Below, piece by piece: positions 22,806 to 33,539 of a stretch of DNA of 64,000 nucleotides. The translations under genes were made by a program, and so were the position numbers. Origin of the DNA: Rhipidocladum racemiflorum (Eukaryota; Streptophyta; Magnoliopsida; Poales; Poaceae); the NCBI GenBank assembly GCA_036346355.1, contig CM070590.1:42751749-42815748 (forward strand), in the 5' to 3' direction. Under the pieces are notes generated by a model. That model was not told the origin of the DNA and did not search any database. It saw only the letters and a list, made by a program, of their open reading frames with translations. Position 1 is the stretch's first letter. The number at the start of each line of letters is the position of its first letter.

Positions 22806-22818
22806 TGCGAGGTTTGAG

Positions 22819-22826
22819 TATAAAAT
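22819..22826 (+). promoter_or_regulatory. TATA box of the X LTR
   Basis: TATAAAAT in GTTTGAGTATAAAATCCCAT. The 3' LTR has the identical box at 46438-46445. It follows the TCCGGA cluster and precedes a C-rich leader. Confidence 0.65.
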
Positions 22827-24061
22827 CCCATTGCTTGGCTCCTTGGTCATTTGATTCTCTACCTCCACTTTTCCACGTGCGTCTCCTCCACTTGAGCTCC
22901 TCTTTGGCGTCTCCCCACCGGCCGGCGACCTCCCGTGGCTCCTCCCCGGCAACTCCCTACTCTGGTGTCCTCAAGTTCCTCCCCAAGCCAGCGTCTTCCT
23001 TCTCCTAACTGGCTTCCCCTTCTTCTTGTTCATCCTCCTTGAATGTGAGACCTCTTCTTGGAGTTGATTCGTGGGTTCTTCGGTTCTAGGGCGTCCATGG
23101 GGGTGAATTTGGGGCTTGGTATGTAGATTGGGGGTTGTGGGTAACTTTGGGAGTGTTAGGGTTTTTGGTGTGTAGTTGGATTTGGGGTTGGATTAGGCGG
23201 TGCTTGGGTTTAGGGTGAGAGATCAAGGGTAGATGATGCCATTCCAAGCGTTAGATTAAGTTTCGGTTTTGGTTTTTAGAAGTGAGCATCGTTACATCGT
23301 GCTTGAGCTAGCTCGGAGCTTCTCAAGCTTAGCCACGTATAGGAAAGTTGTAGATCGGGTCCTCGCGGTGCCGTAGAACTCGGAAAACTTTCCAATCCCT
23401 TGAGTCATTGGGCGAAATGTGCCATGTCCGGGGTGTCCGGACAAAATGTTCTGGAATTTTTGCTTTTCATGAGTTTAAATGAAATTTGGCCCTTTTGTGA
23501 ATTTTTGGAATTTTATGGAATTTATTTGGATTTATTTGGAATTTATTTAAATTTATTCCCTTTTGAAATAATTGAAGAATTTAATTTTTACAAATAAAAT
23601 TTTGTTGGAAATATTTTATTTGAGTCCAAAATGTTCTAAAATATTTTCTGGAATTTTTCTGAGTGTTTTACTTTTTTTAATGAATTAAATGAATTTTTAG
23701 GAATTAATTTGAATATTTAATCGCTGGAAAATCGAGTTGGTTTTACTGTTCCTCCGACTCGGACCTGACCCGAGCCCGAGTCTGACTCGAGTTCGAGTCC
23801 GACTCGAACCCGACTCAACCCTAACCCTCTCGACCGTCCGATCACGATCGAGCAGCTGTGATTGAGCCACGTCGCCCGAACCCGAGCCGACCGAGCCAAC
23901 CAGGTCGCTCGAGCTGGACCCGAGCCCAAACCCCCGTGCCGTTGGATCTTGATCCAACGGTCCACGTTGAGCCACGTCACCGAATCCAAAATGGATTCGG
24001 ATTCCGCCGCCGCAACCGGGTGGACCTCGGTCTCCGCGTTATTCACGGAAGCCGAGGCCCC

Positions 24062-24069
24062 TATTTAAG
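24062..24069 (+). promoter_or_regulatory. TATA-like box of S
   Basis: TATTTAAG just before a GCCGCC-rich leader, equivalent to 27833 and 36980 in Z. Confidence 0.55.
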
Positions 24070-24365
24070 GCGCCGCCGCCGCCATCGTGTAGCTGACTTC
24101 TGTGCGCACCCGCAGCCCTAGACCATGTCATCCGAGCAGCCGCCGTTCGCCCGCTAGAGCTCTCCGTAGTTGGGTTAGGTCTCCGCCGCGGTTAATCGTC
24201 GATTCCGCCGCCGTTGAGCCCAGATCCGGAACCGCAAGGACGAGACGCATCGGAGAGTACCATCCACTTCGCCGGAGGAGCCCCGCAACACCGTTGCTGT
24301 GGTCATCGTCCTCGTCTCCGGTCTGCAAGCACCGCCGCACGCCATCGCCGTCGCTCTAGCTCCAC

Positions 24366-24682
24366 CAACCGTCCGATCAAGATCCGAGGGCCCAGATTCG
24401 TCCACGTCACCACGGTGAGATCTCACGTTGTAATTCCTAAATCTGTTTTCAACCGTTGGATCTAGATCCAACAGTTTAGATCATGCCACATAGCCGTAAC
24501 TGCACCGTGCTTGAGTAGATCTCAGCCGTTAAATCTAGATCGTACGGCTAGGATTAGCCACGTTGTAAACTCTAGATTGGATCTTGACCATCGGATCAAG
24601 ATCGAACGGTCCAGATGGACCAAGCTATATCCTAACGCGTGAACCCAGATCCGATGTGGGCCGTTGATTTTCAAATCAACGG
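24366..24682 (+). repeat. 22-bp palindrome array in S (plus one copy at 23939)
   Basis: Copies at about 24369 (weak), 24453, 24526, 24588 and 24661, with a perfect copy at 23939-23960 upstream of the TATA box. Each is CCGTT(G/A)GATC facing its inverse around a 2-base centre; the 24661 copy has TTTCAAA at the centre. Confidence 0.85.
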
Positions 24683-24749
24683 CCGAGATCTAGCCACGTG
24701 GGCGGTAGGCTGACCGTCGCGGTCAGCGCGGTCACCGCGCGATCGCCGC

Positions 24750-24840
24750 TGACGTCACGCGTGATGTCAGCGTGGGGTCCGCGTGTCAGCGACCGTTCCA
24801 ACGGCTCGATGACGTCAACCGTGATGTCATGATGACATCA
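24750..24840 (+). promoter_or_regulatory. Cluster of TGACGTCA-like motifs in S
   Basis: TGACGTCA at 24750 and 24810, TGATGTCA at 24822 and TGACATCA at 24833, within 91 bp. The palindrome is a known bZIP-type site in plants. Whether it is used here is inference. Z has only TGACGCCA-type remnants at the same place. Confidence 0.4.
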
Positions 24841-25408
24841 TGGTGGGGCCCACCGCCGAGCTCTCGATCAACCGCGGCGCCGACGCCACCGAGGGGTCCC
24901 ACCGCCGAGGCATACGTCCGCGGATCGGGTCCACGCGGACCGAGCCAAACTGCGGCGCTGGGTCCATTGCACTGCAGGCGACGTGGCAGCCTCTGATTGG
25001 TCCACGTGTCGTGCTGACGCAATAAATCATTTTCCGAAAATGAAATTATTTATTTAATTCGATTTATTGATTTTAAATATAGATTCAAACTTCAAACGCT
25101 TATAACTTTTGCGTTTCAACTCCGATTTGGGTGGTTCAAATTTGTAAATTTTCATAAAAATGATACCTACTCAAATATGAATTTTAATTAATTTTTGATA
25201 ATGAATATTTCTCTATTTATATTTAATTAATGTTTTCTTTAAAATTCAAACGATTATAACTTTTGCATTTTAACTCCGATTTGGACGATTCCAGTTTCTA
25301 AAAATTAATAAAATTATGCTCTCTCTGTTTATGAACTTAATTTGGATGTTTGGACACTTTTTGTATACTTTTTATTTATTTATTGCTATTTGCACGCTTT
25401 ACGAGTAG

Positions 25409-25489
25409 ACGTTGAAGTGCTCGAAGGCTTCGAAGGTGAAGTGTTGACCTATGAGCCAGCTCAAGACCAAGAACAAGTACTCTTTGAAG
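25409..25489 (+). other. Exon-like cassette in S (81 nt)
   Basis: Lies between GAGTAG| and GAAG|GCAAGT and is open in the phase-1 frame, reading EVLEGFEGEVLTYEPAQDQ. Compared with Z over 43 surrounding codons, 7 codon differences are synonymous and 4 change the residue. Confidence 0.4.
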
Positions 25490-27022
25490 GCAAGTTGTGC
25501 TTTGACCATGTTGATCCCATTTTCAAATTAAATTGGTTTAAATTATTGCATGCTAGTTTAATTAGAAAATACTTTATATAATTCTGGGAAACTAGATAAA
25601 TGCTAAATTGCTGTATGACACCTTGGTTAATTAAATATGTGCCATGACCCCTTGTCACCCTAGTTGTGGATTATTAGTTGGACAATATTGAAATTGCCAA
25701 CATGGGTAGTTAGACCGACGTAGTATGCTTAGCCTTGCCACGTGAAATGCTTTGGACAATCAAATGCTAATATTGACTTAATGAGATATTGCACCTGTTT
25801 TTGAAAGAAGTATCACATGTTATAATTGTTGATGGCACGTGGTGCATGGTAATCAACTGGGGTTTGATAAATAGATTTCGACCAGGGCATGTGGCAAGAA
25901 TGATCGGGCGGGCCAGTTGTGGCACCGGAACGTTGTTTTGGTTCTTCGGGTAGTCTTGCCCTGGTGACCCTAAGGACTTAACCTTGCAAGCCTTTGAACT
26001 GAGTCAAACGTGCAACCACATGTCTGTAATGGGACGGACCTAGTTGATTAAGTTGCTAATAACGTACCTGTGGGACCTCGGGGTGTCAACTATACCTTTT
26101 GTGTAGTTGTACGGGTGAGCGTCTGGTCATGCGCCAGTACCCATCTAACGGTGGATTGGCCTAAACTTCGCCTTCGCTAAGGGAAGGGTTAGTGTGCAAT
26201 CACCAGGGAGGACCACTTGTGCTGTTAGAAGTTTTCGAAAGACTTTGTTACGGACACTCGCCTTTGTGGTGTTTGGCTGTATCTTGTGGGTAAAGTGCAT
26301 AACCTCTGCAGAGTGTAAAATCTATTCGAATAGCCGTGTCCGCGGCATTGGACATCGCTCGGGAATTACAGTCAAGGGTTAGACCTTCTTGAAAATAACT
26401 TGGACTTGAAAGGTTGGGTTTGGTTTAATAATGATGTTGATGGGAAATGTGGATTAGGAGTGGGAAAGATGTTATTTGACTCCTGGAAAAGTTATTGATC
26501 TTATACCTGTTTTTACTGCTTTCGAATCTACTTATGCTACTTGTCAAATGCTATTTTACTGCAATTATACCATGAGCTGCTCCTTTGTACTAAGCCATGC
26601 ATGTAGTATATTAGTTTGCATTCTGTGCATGACTTGCTGAGTACCAAGTACTCACCCTTGCCACAATACAACACCAGTTGAAGAAGTGTCTATACCAGCT
26701 TTGGAGGAGGAGCTCCAAGAGGAACCGTCTATCTAGGGAGCGAGCGCAGTCAGTTGCCTGTGGTATACTGGATGGCGCCACGAAGTTATCTTACATTCCG
26801 TTGCTGTTATTTCTCTTTTATTAAGTTTTCGCCCTTCGTGGCGTATATTTGTAACTTGACCTTAAGGTCGAGCAACCAGCTTGGTTAACTAATTAAAGTA
26901 CCTTATTATTTCATTGAGTATGATTGTGATATTTACCAATGTTGAGACTGTGTGCACTAGCGTGTTCCTGGACTATTGCTGAATACACAGAGGGTCCGGA
27001 TTTGCAAATTCGGGTCCCGACA

Positions 27023-27218
27023 ATATTCAACCTTATGTATAATTTTATTTTGGTGAATAAATTGCTTATTGGATGACTAAGTCATGCATTAGGAGTTGAA
27101 TTGTGGGAATGGTACTAGATCCTATTTGTTGCACATACACTCCTTCATACCTGTTGAACACCTCCGTTGGAGCTAGATTATGGGTAGTATATTGTGTCCA
27201 TGCTTAGTCTTGCTTAGT
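27023..27218 (+). repeat. X 5' LTR, second segment
   Basis: ATATTCAACCTTATGTATAA through TAGTATATTGTG matches the X 3' LTR at 59447-59618. It ends with TTAGT (27214-27218), one copy of the Z target duplication. Confidence 0.88.
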
Positions 27219-27832
27219 TGTAACACCCCAAAATTTTGCTTTTCTTAAATTCATGTGTGATTTGGCACTTTGGTGAATTTTTGGAATTTTCTAGAATTTA
27301 TTTGGATTTATTTGGAATTTATTTGAATTTATTCCATTTTGAAATAATTAAAGAATTTAATTTTGCAAATAAAATTTTGTTGGAAATATTTTATTCGAGT
27401 CCAAAATGTTCCAAAATATTTTCCAGAATTTTTCTGGAATTTTTCTGAGTCTTTTGCTATTTTTAATGAATTAAATGAATTATTGGGAATTATTTTAAAT
27501 ATTAAATCGCTGGAAAATCAACTCGGGTCGAGTACTGTTCATCCGACCGAGTCGGAACCCGAGTCGGACTCGAGTCCGACCAGAGCCAGTTGACTCGACC
27601 AAACCAGCTCCCAACCTAGCGATCCGGCCGTTGGATCGGGATCCAACGGCCGAGATCCGCCGTCTGCGGTTCGAGCCGCGTCCGACCCGACACGATCGCG
27701 CCCATGCGATCGTGGCGTTGATCGCGACACGTGGGCGGCTCCAGTCATCGTCTCGCTCCGACTCGGCCGGAGAGCTTCGCCGTGACCGAGCGGGACACGG
27801 CTAGGGTTCCGACGGCGCGCACGCCGAGGCCG

Positions 27833-27840
27833 TATTTAAA
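27833..27840 (+). promoter_or_regulatory. TATA-like box of the Z 5' LTR
   Basis: TATTTAAA following GCCGAGGCCG. The 3' LTR has the same box at 36980-36987. Confidence 0.6.
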
Positions 27841-28211
27841 GCCCGACCGCCCCGAGGTTGCCCTCATCCGTGGCGCACTGTTCCCCAAGCCATCTCGCCG
27901 AGCCGTCGCCCGTTTGCCCGCACGAGCTCGCGGAGTTGGAACCTCGCTGGCGCAGCGGTTTAACGCCGATTCCGCCGCCGTCCGTCGTCTTCCGCCGAAG
28001 GAGCTCAGATCCGGAATCCGTGACGAGACGCACGAAGGGAGGACTCATCTCGCCGAGCGACCCCAAACGCCGTCGGGCTCATCGTCGTTCTCATCTCCGG
28101 TGGCCTTGCTCCGCCGCTGCCGCCATCGACCTCGCGAAGCTCAGGCACCGTCCGATCTTGATCGTGCGGTTGAGGTGAGTTCACGTGTTTCCAAACCCGA
28201 TTAGATCTGGA

Positions 28212-28377
28212 CCGTTGGATCAAGATCCAACGGCCCACGATCGCCACGAGCCGTAGTAGTGCTATTATAGGATTAGATCTGGACCGTCCGATCTAGATCG
28301 AACGGCCCACGATCATCGAGTAGTTTCAACGTGTTAACCTTGGATCTAATCGCGGCCGTTGAATTTCAAATCAACGG
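28212..28377 (+). repeat. Palindrome array in the Z 5' LTR
   Basis: Copies at 28212-28233, 28284-28305 and 28356-28377 are spaced exactly 72 bp; a longer copy of 26 bp (GGCCGTTGGATC facing its inverse) is at 27626-27651. The 3' LTR repeats the set around 36774-37522. Confidence 0.88.
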
Positions 28378-29081
28378 ACACGATCGTGCCACGTGTCCAG
28401 GGAGCCGAACCGCCGCGCCACGCGGGCGCGTACAGCCATCGACACGCGGGGCCCGCGTGTCGGCCGATCGCGACCGCGTGACGCCACCCATGACGCCATC
28501 GGATGGACTCCACCTGCCGCCGACCGTGGCCGAGCCCCGCCGACGCCGGGCCGATGACGCTACCCGAGTGGGCCCACATGTCGCCGACACGCGGAGTCGT
28601 GGACCGAGTCCACGGTAGACCCGAGCCAGGCGTGGACCGAGTCCATGGACCGGTGACGCCAGCCAACCAATCGAAGGCTGCCACGTGTCCATGCCGACGC
28701 AATAATTAATTTCGAAAAGAAAATGATTTATTAATTCGAAATAATGATTTGATTTTGTTTCAAACTTCAAACGCTTATAACTTTTATGCTTCAACTCCGA
28801 TTTGAGTGATTCAAATTTCTAAATTTGTATAAAATTGAGATCTACCTAAATATGAATTTTATTTAATTTTTGGACTAAAGTTTTTCTCTGCAAAATTATT
28901 TAATTGATTATTTAAACTTTAAATAATCATAACTTTTGCGTCTTAACTCCAAATTTGACGATTCCAGTTTCTAAAAACTCATAAAATTATGTTCTCTTTG
29001 TTTATGGATTTTATTTGGGTGTTTGGACACTTTTTGCCTATTGTTTATTTGTGTATTGCTATTTGCACGCTTTACGAGTAG

Positions 29082-29162
29082 ACGTTGAAGTGCCGGAAGG
29101 ATTCGAAGGAGAAGTATTAACTCAGGATCCAACTCAAGACCAAGAACAAGTACTTTTTGAAG
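29082..29162 (+). other. Exon-like cassette in the Z LTR (81 nt)
   Basis: Between GAGTAG| and GAAG|GCAAGT, open in phase 1, reading EVPEGFEGEVLTQDPTQDQ. An identical copy is at 38234-38314 in the 3' LTR. A GC splice donor would be needed for it to be a real exon. Confidence 0.4.
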
Positions 29163-30695
29163 GCAAGTTGTGCTTTGACCATGTTGATCCTATTTCGAAA
29201 TCTATTTTGATTTAAACTATTGCATGCTAGTTCAATTAGAAAAATACTTTGTTTAAACATGGGGGTTAGATAAATACCAATTTCTTTGTATGACACCTTG
29301 ATTACTTAAGTATGTGCCATGACCTTTGTCACCCTAGTTGTGGATTACTAGTTGGACATTATTAAATTGCCAACATGGGTTTAGACCGTTGTAGTACACT
29401 GCTTAGACCTGCTACGTGCTCATGACATGATTTTGGACAATCAAATGTTAATATTGACTTAATGATATATTGAACCTGTTTTGGAAAAGTATCATGTGAT
29501 GTTGATGGCACGTGGTGCATGGTAATCAATTGGGGTTTGATAAACAGTTTTCGACCGGGGCATGTGGCAAGAGTAATCAGGTGGGCCAGTTGTGGCATTG
29601 GGAGTGTTGATTTGGTTCTTCGGGTAGTCTTGACCTGGTCACCCTAAGGACTTAACCTTACAAGTCTTTGAACTGGGTCTAACGTGCAACCACATGTCTG
29701 TAATGGGACGGACCTAGTTGACTAAGTTGCTAATAACGTACCTGTGGGACCTCAGGAGGTCAACTACACCCTTTGTGTAAGTTGTACGGGGGAGCGTCTG
29801 GGTGAGGCCAGTACCCATCTAACAGTTGATTGGCCTAGACTTCGCCTTAGCGAAGGGAAGGGTTAGTGCGCAATAACCGGGAGGACCACTTGTATTGTTA
29901 GAGGTTTTGAAAGACTTTGTTACGGGAACTTCGCCTTTGTGGTGTTTGACTGTATCTTGTGGGTAAAGTGCATAACCTCTGCAGAGTTTAGAATCTATTC
30001 GAATAGCCGTGTCCGGTATTGGACATCGCTTCGGGATTACAGATCAAGGGTTAGATTTTCTCAAAAATAACTTGGTTTGGAAAGGTTGGGTTGGATTAAT
30101 AATGAAGTTGATGGAAATGTGGTTTAGGTTGGGAAAGATGTTGACTAAAACTTCTTGAAAAGTTATTTATGCTTTACTTATTTCTCTCGCTTTCGAATCT
30201 ACTTATATTACTTGTCAAATGTCAAGCATCGCAAATATACCTTAAGCTATTCCTTTGTACCAAGCCATGCATATAGTATATTAGCCTGCATTCTGTGCAT
30301 AACTTGCTAAGTACCAAGTACTCACCCTTGCCACAATACAACACCAGTTGAAGAGGAGTCTGCACCAGCTTTGGAGGAGGAGCTCCAAGAGGATCCGTCT
30401 ACCTAGGGAAGCGAGCCCATCGATTGCTGTGGTATCTTGGATGGCGCCACGGGTTATTTGATTTTCCGCTGCTATTATTTCTCTCTGAATAAGTTTCGCC
30501 TTGCGAGGCATATATTTGTAACTTGACCATAAGGTCGAGTAACCAGTTTGACTATTTAAATAAAGTACTTTATTGGTATCGAGTGGTATGATTGTGATAT
30601 TTACCGATGTTAAGACTGTGTGCACTAGCGCGTTCCTGGACTAGTGCTGAATACACAGAGGGTCCGGATTTGCAAATTCGGGGTCCCGACAGAGG

Positions 30696-30707
30696 TGGTA
30701 TCAGAGC
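30696..30707 (+). other. Primer binding site of Z
   Basis: TGGTATCAGAGC, initiator-Met type, four bases after the LTR. Confidence 0.93.
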
Positions 30708-30908
30708 CAGGTTTGACTGTAGGCTCAACCCTAGCTAGAATGGTCGTAGTGAGGATAAAACCTATTTTCTAAAAGCTAAAAATTTGTCAAGATAAGAAAT
30801 GACATCTCGACTTATCCCATTCTTTCTTTTCTTGTCTCTTGCTAAATTTTCCTTACCTTGTCACAATTCAAAAATTCCGAGTTCTTACGTAAAGCACTCT
30901 TGTGACAG

Positions 30909-31545
30909 ATGGGGGAAGAGTTCAACTACGTTGATCTGGGAGTTGGTCACGCCGCGGAACTTTGGCATATGCTACAAACTCTCGGAGATTTTGAGAAGCC
31001 CCAATACCAAGTGGAAGTGGTCAGACAAGCGGGATTGATCAAGGCTTGTGACGTAAAGATTGAGGTACCTGCTAGGAAGAAGGGCCCAGGCAATCGCCCG
31101 ATACACTGCACTGCCAGGAGGTCTACAATGCAGATGGGTATCCAAGAAGTATCACGACGAGCAATGCGGCACATTTCCCGTATCTACGCCAGAGAGTTGG
31201 AGAGCACGGTGTTCCGTTATCATCCGCGCAGCGATAACCTTCTTGACCCGAAGGCGATTCAGGATGAGGATGCCACGCGGTTACACGCTTGGCACGATTT
31301 GTTGTCGCCAAGAGGATGTACTAGATAATACAAGAAAGGAGCTACATAAGGCCCGCAAGGAGATCACGACAGAGAAGAACAGATGGCGGGAAGCTCAAGA
31401 GTATGTGGCACACCTTCTGCGAAGGATTGACGAGTTGGAGATGACTTTGCACGGGCGGACCAGCCGATTTCTCGAGCTACACGAGCCGAGATCCGGAGGA
31501 GTCGACCTCGATGAGGACACTTGCTTCTTCGACTACCACAGATGA
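30909..31545 (+). pseudogene. Extra ORF upstream of gag in Z, about 210 codons, one frameshift
   Basis: Starts at the ATG at 30909 (MGEEFNYVDLGVGHAAELWH), runs in one frame to about 31310 and continues in another (from QEDVLDNTRKELHKARKEI) to a stop at 31545. The first part is mixed alpha/beta in character, with MQMGIQEVSRRAMRHISRIY. The second is a Glu/Lys/Arg-rich heptad-like stretch suggesting a coiled coil, then an acidic tail. It has no capsid core, zinc knuckle or pol motif and precedes the true gag. I do not recognise its function. It could be an accessory ORF acquired by this sublineage or a captured gene fragment. Confidence 0.5.
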
Positions 31546-31906
31546 CACGATTGCTGGACATGGCAATCGTTTCGGCGCCTATGCCACAAAGACACCGTAC
31601 CCGTGCCGTGGAGGTTTTCTCGATGAGTGAGCATAGGCTCTATAGTGAGACTCCTTCGCCGAGTCGCGTCATAGAATAAAGAGTCACCCTTTAGGCATTA
31701 GACTCCAGAGATAGTTCGATTTGGATTTTTATTGTTTGCTGAGTGTGCAGTATGTGTTGCAAGGCCCTTAGGCATTGTAAGCAGCCATACCAAGTTATTA
31801 ATAATAAAGTTGAACCTTACAGTTATACCTTTCGCCCCGCATAAGTTCCATATTACTTGTCTATTCTTGTTTCCCTCTCATCTCTAAACCTAGAGCAAAT
31901 CGACAG

Positions 31907-33050
31907 ATGGTAAACACCCGCGGAAACCTTGGAAGCAATGGAAATGGTTCTCGCCCAGAAACCCCAATGAGGAGCACCAGCCGCCATCGGATGTGCAGAA
32001 TTTGAGCTTTTCTCGCTGCCCAGACTCGATTGATGCATGCTATGATGCAACAAATGCAACACGCCTTCTTGTGATCCACCGCTAATCAAGTCAATCAGGG
32101 ACCACGCCGAGAATACAAGACTATCGAGTTCATGAGAACTCACCCACCCACTTTCTGCAGGAATGCCAATCCCTTGGAGGCCGATGATTGGTTAAGGTCA
32201 ATCGAGAGGAAGCTACACATAGCACAATGCATAGGAAATGAGAAGGTACTCTACGCTTCTCATCACCTGGAAGGAACGACCGCCGAATGGTGGGAGAACT
32301 TCGTGCCACGCAGAGAACCCTCAAGATATCACTTGGGAAGAGTTCACGGTGCATTAAGCGATATCACGTGCTGAAGGAATCATGGACCTTAAGAAGGAGG
32401 AGTTCAGAGCATCGAAGCAAGGTAATCGGCCGGTGGCCGACTACGAACAAGTTCACACAGCTAGCACGCTACGCTTTGAGGATGTAGCGACGAGATAAAT
32501 CCGCATACCTCGTTTTATGAAGGGACTTAACTCAGGATTGCAAGTAGGGTTGATCACCCACACCTTTCCAGATTTCCAAGAGTTGGTAAATAAGGCGCTT
32601 ATTCTTGAGGACAAACGCAAGGAACCGGATGAGAACAGAAGCGCAGGATGCAACGGCAAGGATCACGCCAGGAACGCAATAGCGGCGAGAGTTGCACCAA
32701 ATCAATTCTTCAAATTCCAACCACAGAATGCAACAAGGACACCATCCCGGCACCAAGACACATCAATCGAACTACGGACCCCAGCCCTTCGCTAGAAACG
32801 CTTACTCTGTAGTCGGCAAGGAACAGTGAGACGATGCTACAAGCGCAACGAGCCAGGACACTTTGCCAACAGATTGTCCAAAGAAGACAGCAGGAGTGAC
32901 CCGGTTCGCTTCAATCTAGGAACCACCCAGCTAGGACGCCAAAGCACGAGAGCCACACCCAGGCCGTGGTGAGAGGCCGAGTCAACCATGTCACCGCAGA
33001 TGCACCGCGAGAATGCTACGGACGTCGTCTTGGGTAAGTTACTTGTTAAC
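31907..33050 (+). pseudogene. Gag of Z, broken
   Basis: Start chosen at the ATG at 31907 (MVNTRGNLGS), in frame with the capsid-like core RTHPPTFCRNANPLEADDWL, RSIERKLHIAQCIG and ASHHLEGTTAEWWENF. Two in-frame stops precede the core, and the frame shifts after 32340 and again near 32480. NSGLQVGLITHTFPDFQELV lies at 32520-32590. The zinc knuckle at 32836-32877 reads CYKRNEPGHFANRL, so the second Cys and the last Cys are lost. Gag would form particles and bind RNA; this copy cannot. Confidence 0.8.
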
Positions 33051-33064
33051 TCAGTACACTGCTT

Positions 33065-33500
33065 TTGTTTGACTCTGGAGCTTCGCATTCGTTTGTTTCG
33101 CAAGGCTTTGCTACTAGAAATGATTTGAGGATTGCAAGACTTAGATGCATGCTTTTAGTTCAAACCCCTAGTTCCGAACTCCGAACGAAAGTAGGATGTT
33201 CCGGGGTGAGGATACTAATAGGAGGAATAGAGTTCCTAGCAAACCTTATAATTTTGGAGACCCAGACCTTAGACGTCATATTGGGAATGGATTGGTTATC
33301 CAAGCACAAGGCCGTATTGGATTGTGGACGAAGGACTATCTCAGTTGAGAGCCCGTGTGGGAAGAAAGTGGAATTTCAAGCCACTGCAGTTAGAGATGGG
33401 CAGTTGATGGTTAACAGTACCAAGGCAATCAGCATAGAGGATGTCTCAGTAGTGAATGAGTACCCAGATGTTTTCCCCGAAGATCTACCTGGTATGCCGA
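33065..33500 (+). pseudogene. Aspartic protease of Z
   Basis: FDSGASHSFVS at 33068-33100 holds the catalytic Asp-Ser-Gly. LDVILGMDWLSKHKAVLDC near 33270-33320 is the second conserved block. The frame is open through the protease into the start of RT, so this segment is intact in itself, but it is separated from gag by frameshifts. Confidence 0.87.
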
Positions 33501-33539
33501 GCAGGGGACATAGAGTTTGTGATAGAGCTTGTACAGTAC

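Larger units (their letters stand above)
22293..23446 (+). repeat. X 5' LTR, first segment
   Basis: Matches the 3' LTR (45934-46726 and 58872-59200) closely. The right edge is where X-like GTCCGGACAAAA meets AT-rich sequence of the S LTR; the last 10-15 bases could belong to either. Confidence 0.85.
23447..27022 (+). repeat. S: solo Z-like LTR in the X 5' LTR, with flanking deletion
   Basis: Resembles the Z LTR along its length: AT-rich start, MYB-type palindromes, TATTTAAG, the CTTATAACTTTTGCG repeat pair, exon-like cassette and terminal GGGTCCCGACA at 27022. There is no second LTR or internal region, so it is a solo LTR. The canonical start TGTAACACCCC is degraded, and about 240 bp of X LTR (counterpart of 59200-59445) are missing on the left. 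No target duplication is seen. Confidence 0.82.
27219..30691 (+). repeat. Z 5' LTR
   Basis: Order: AT-rich start; 26-bp palindrome at 27626; TATTTAAA at 27833; palindromes at 28212, 28284 and 28356; two copies of a TCATAACTTTTGCG-type motif 160 bp apart (about 28770 and 28930); exon-like cassette at 29082-29162; then the 3' half shared with S, Y and V, ending at 30691. No other gene-like content. Confidence 0.93.

Noticed and set aside
30696..30707. TGGTATCAGAGC words as tRNA gene ends
   Set aside because: They are primer binding sites next to LTRs; no cloverleaf lies beside them.
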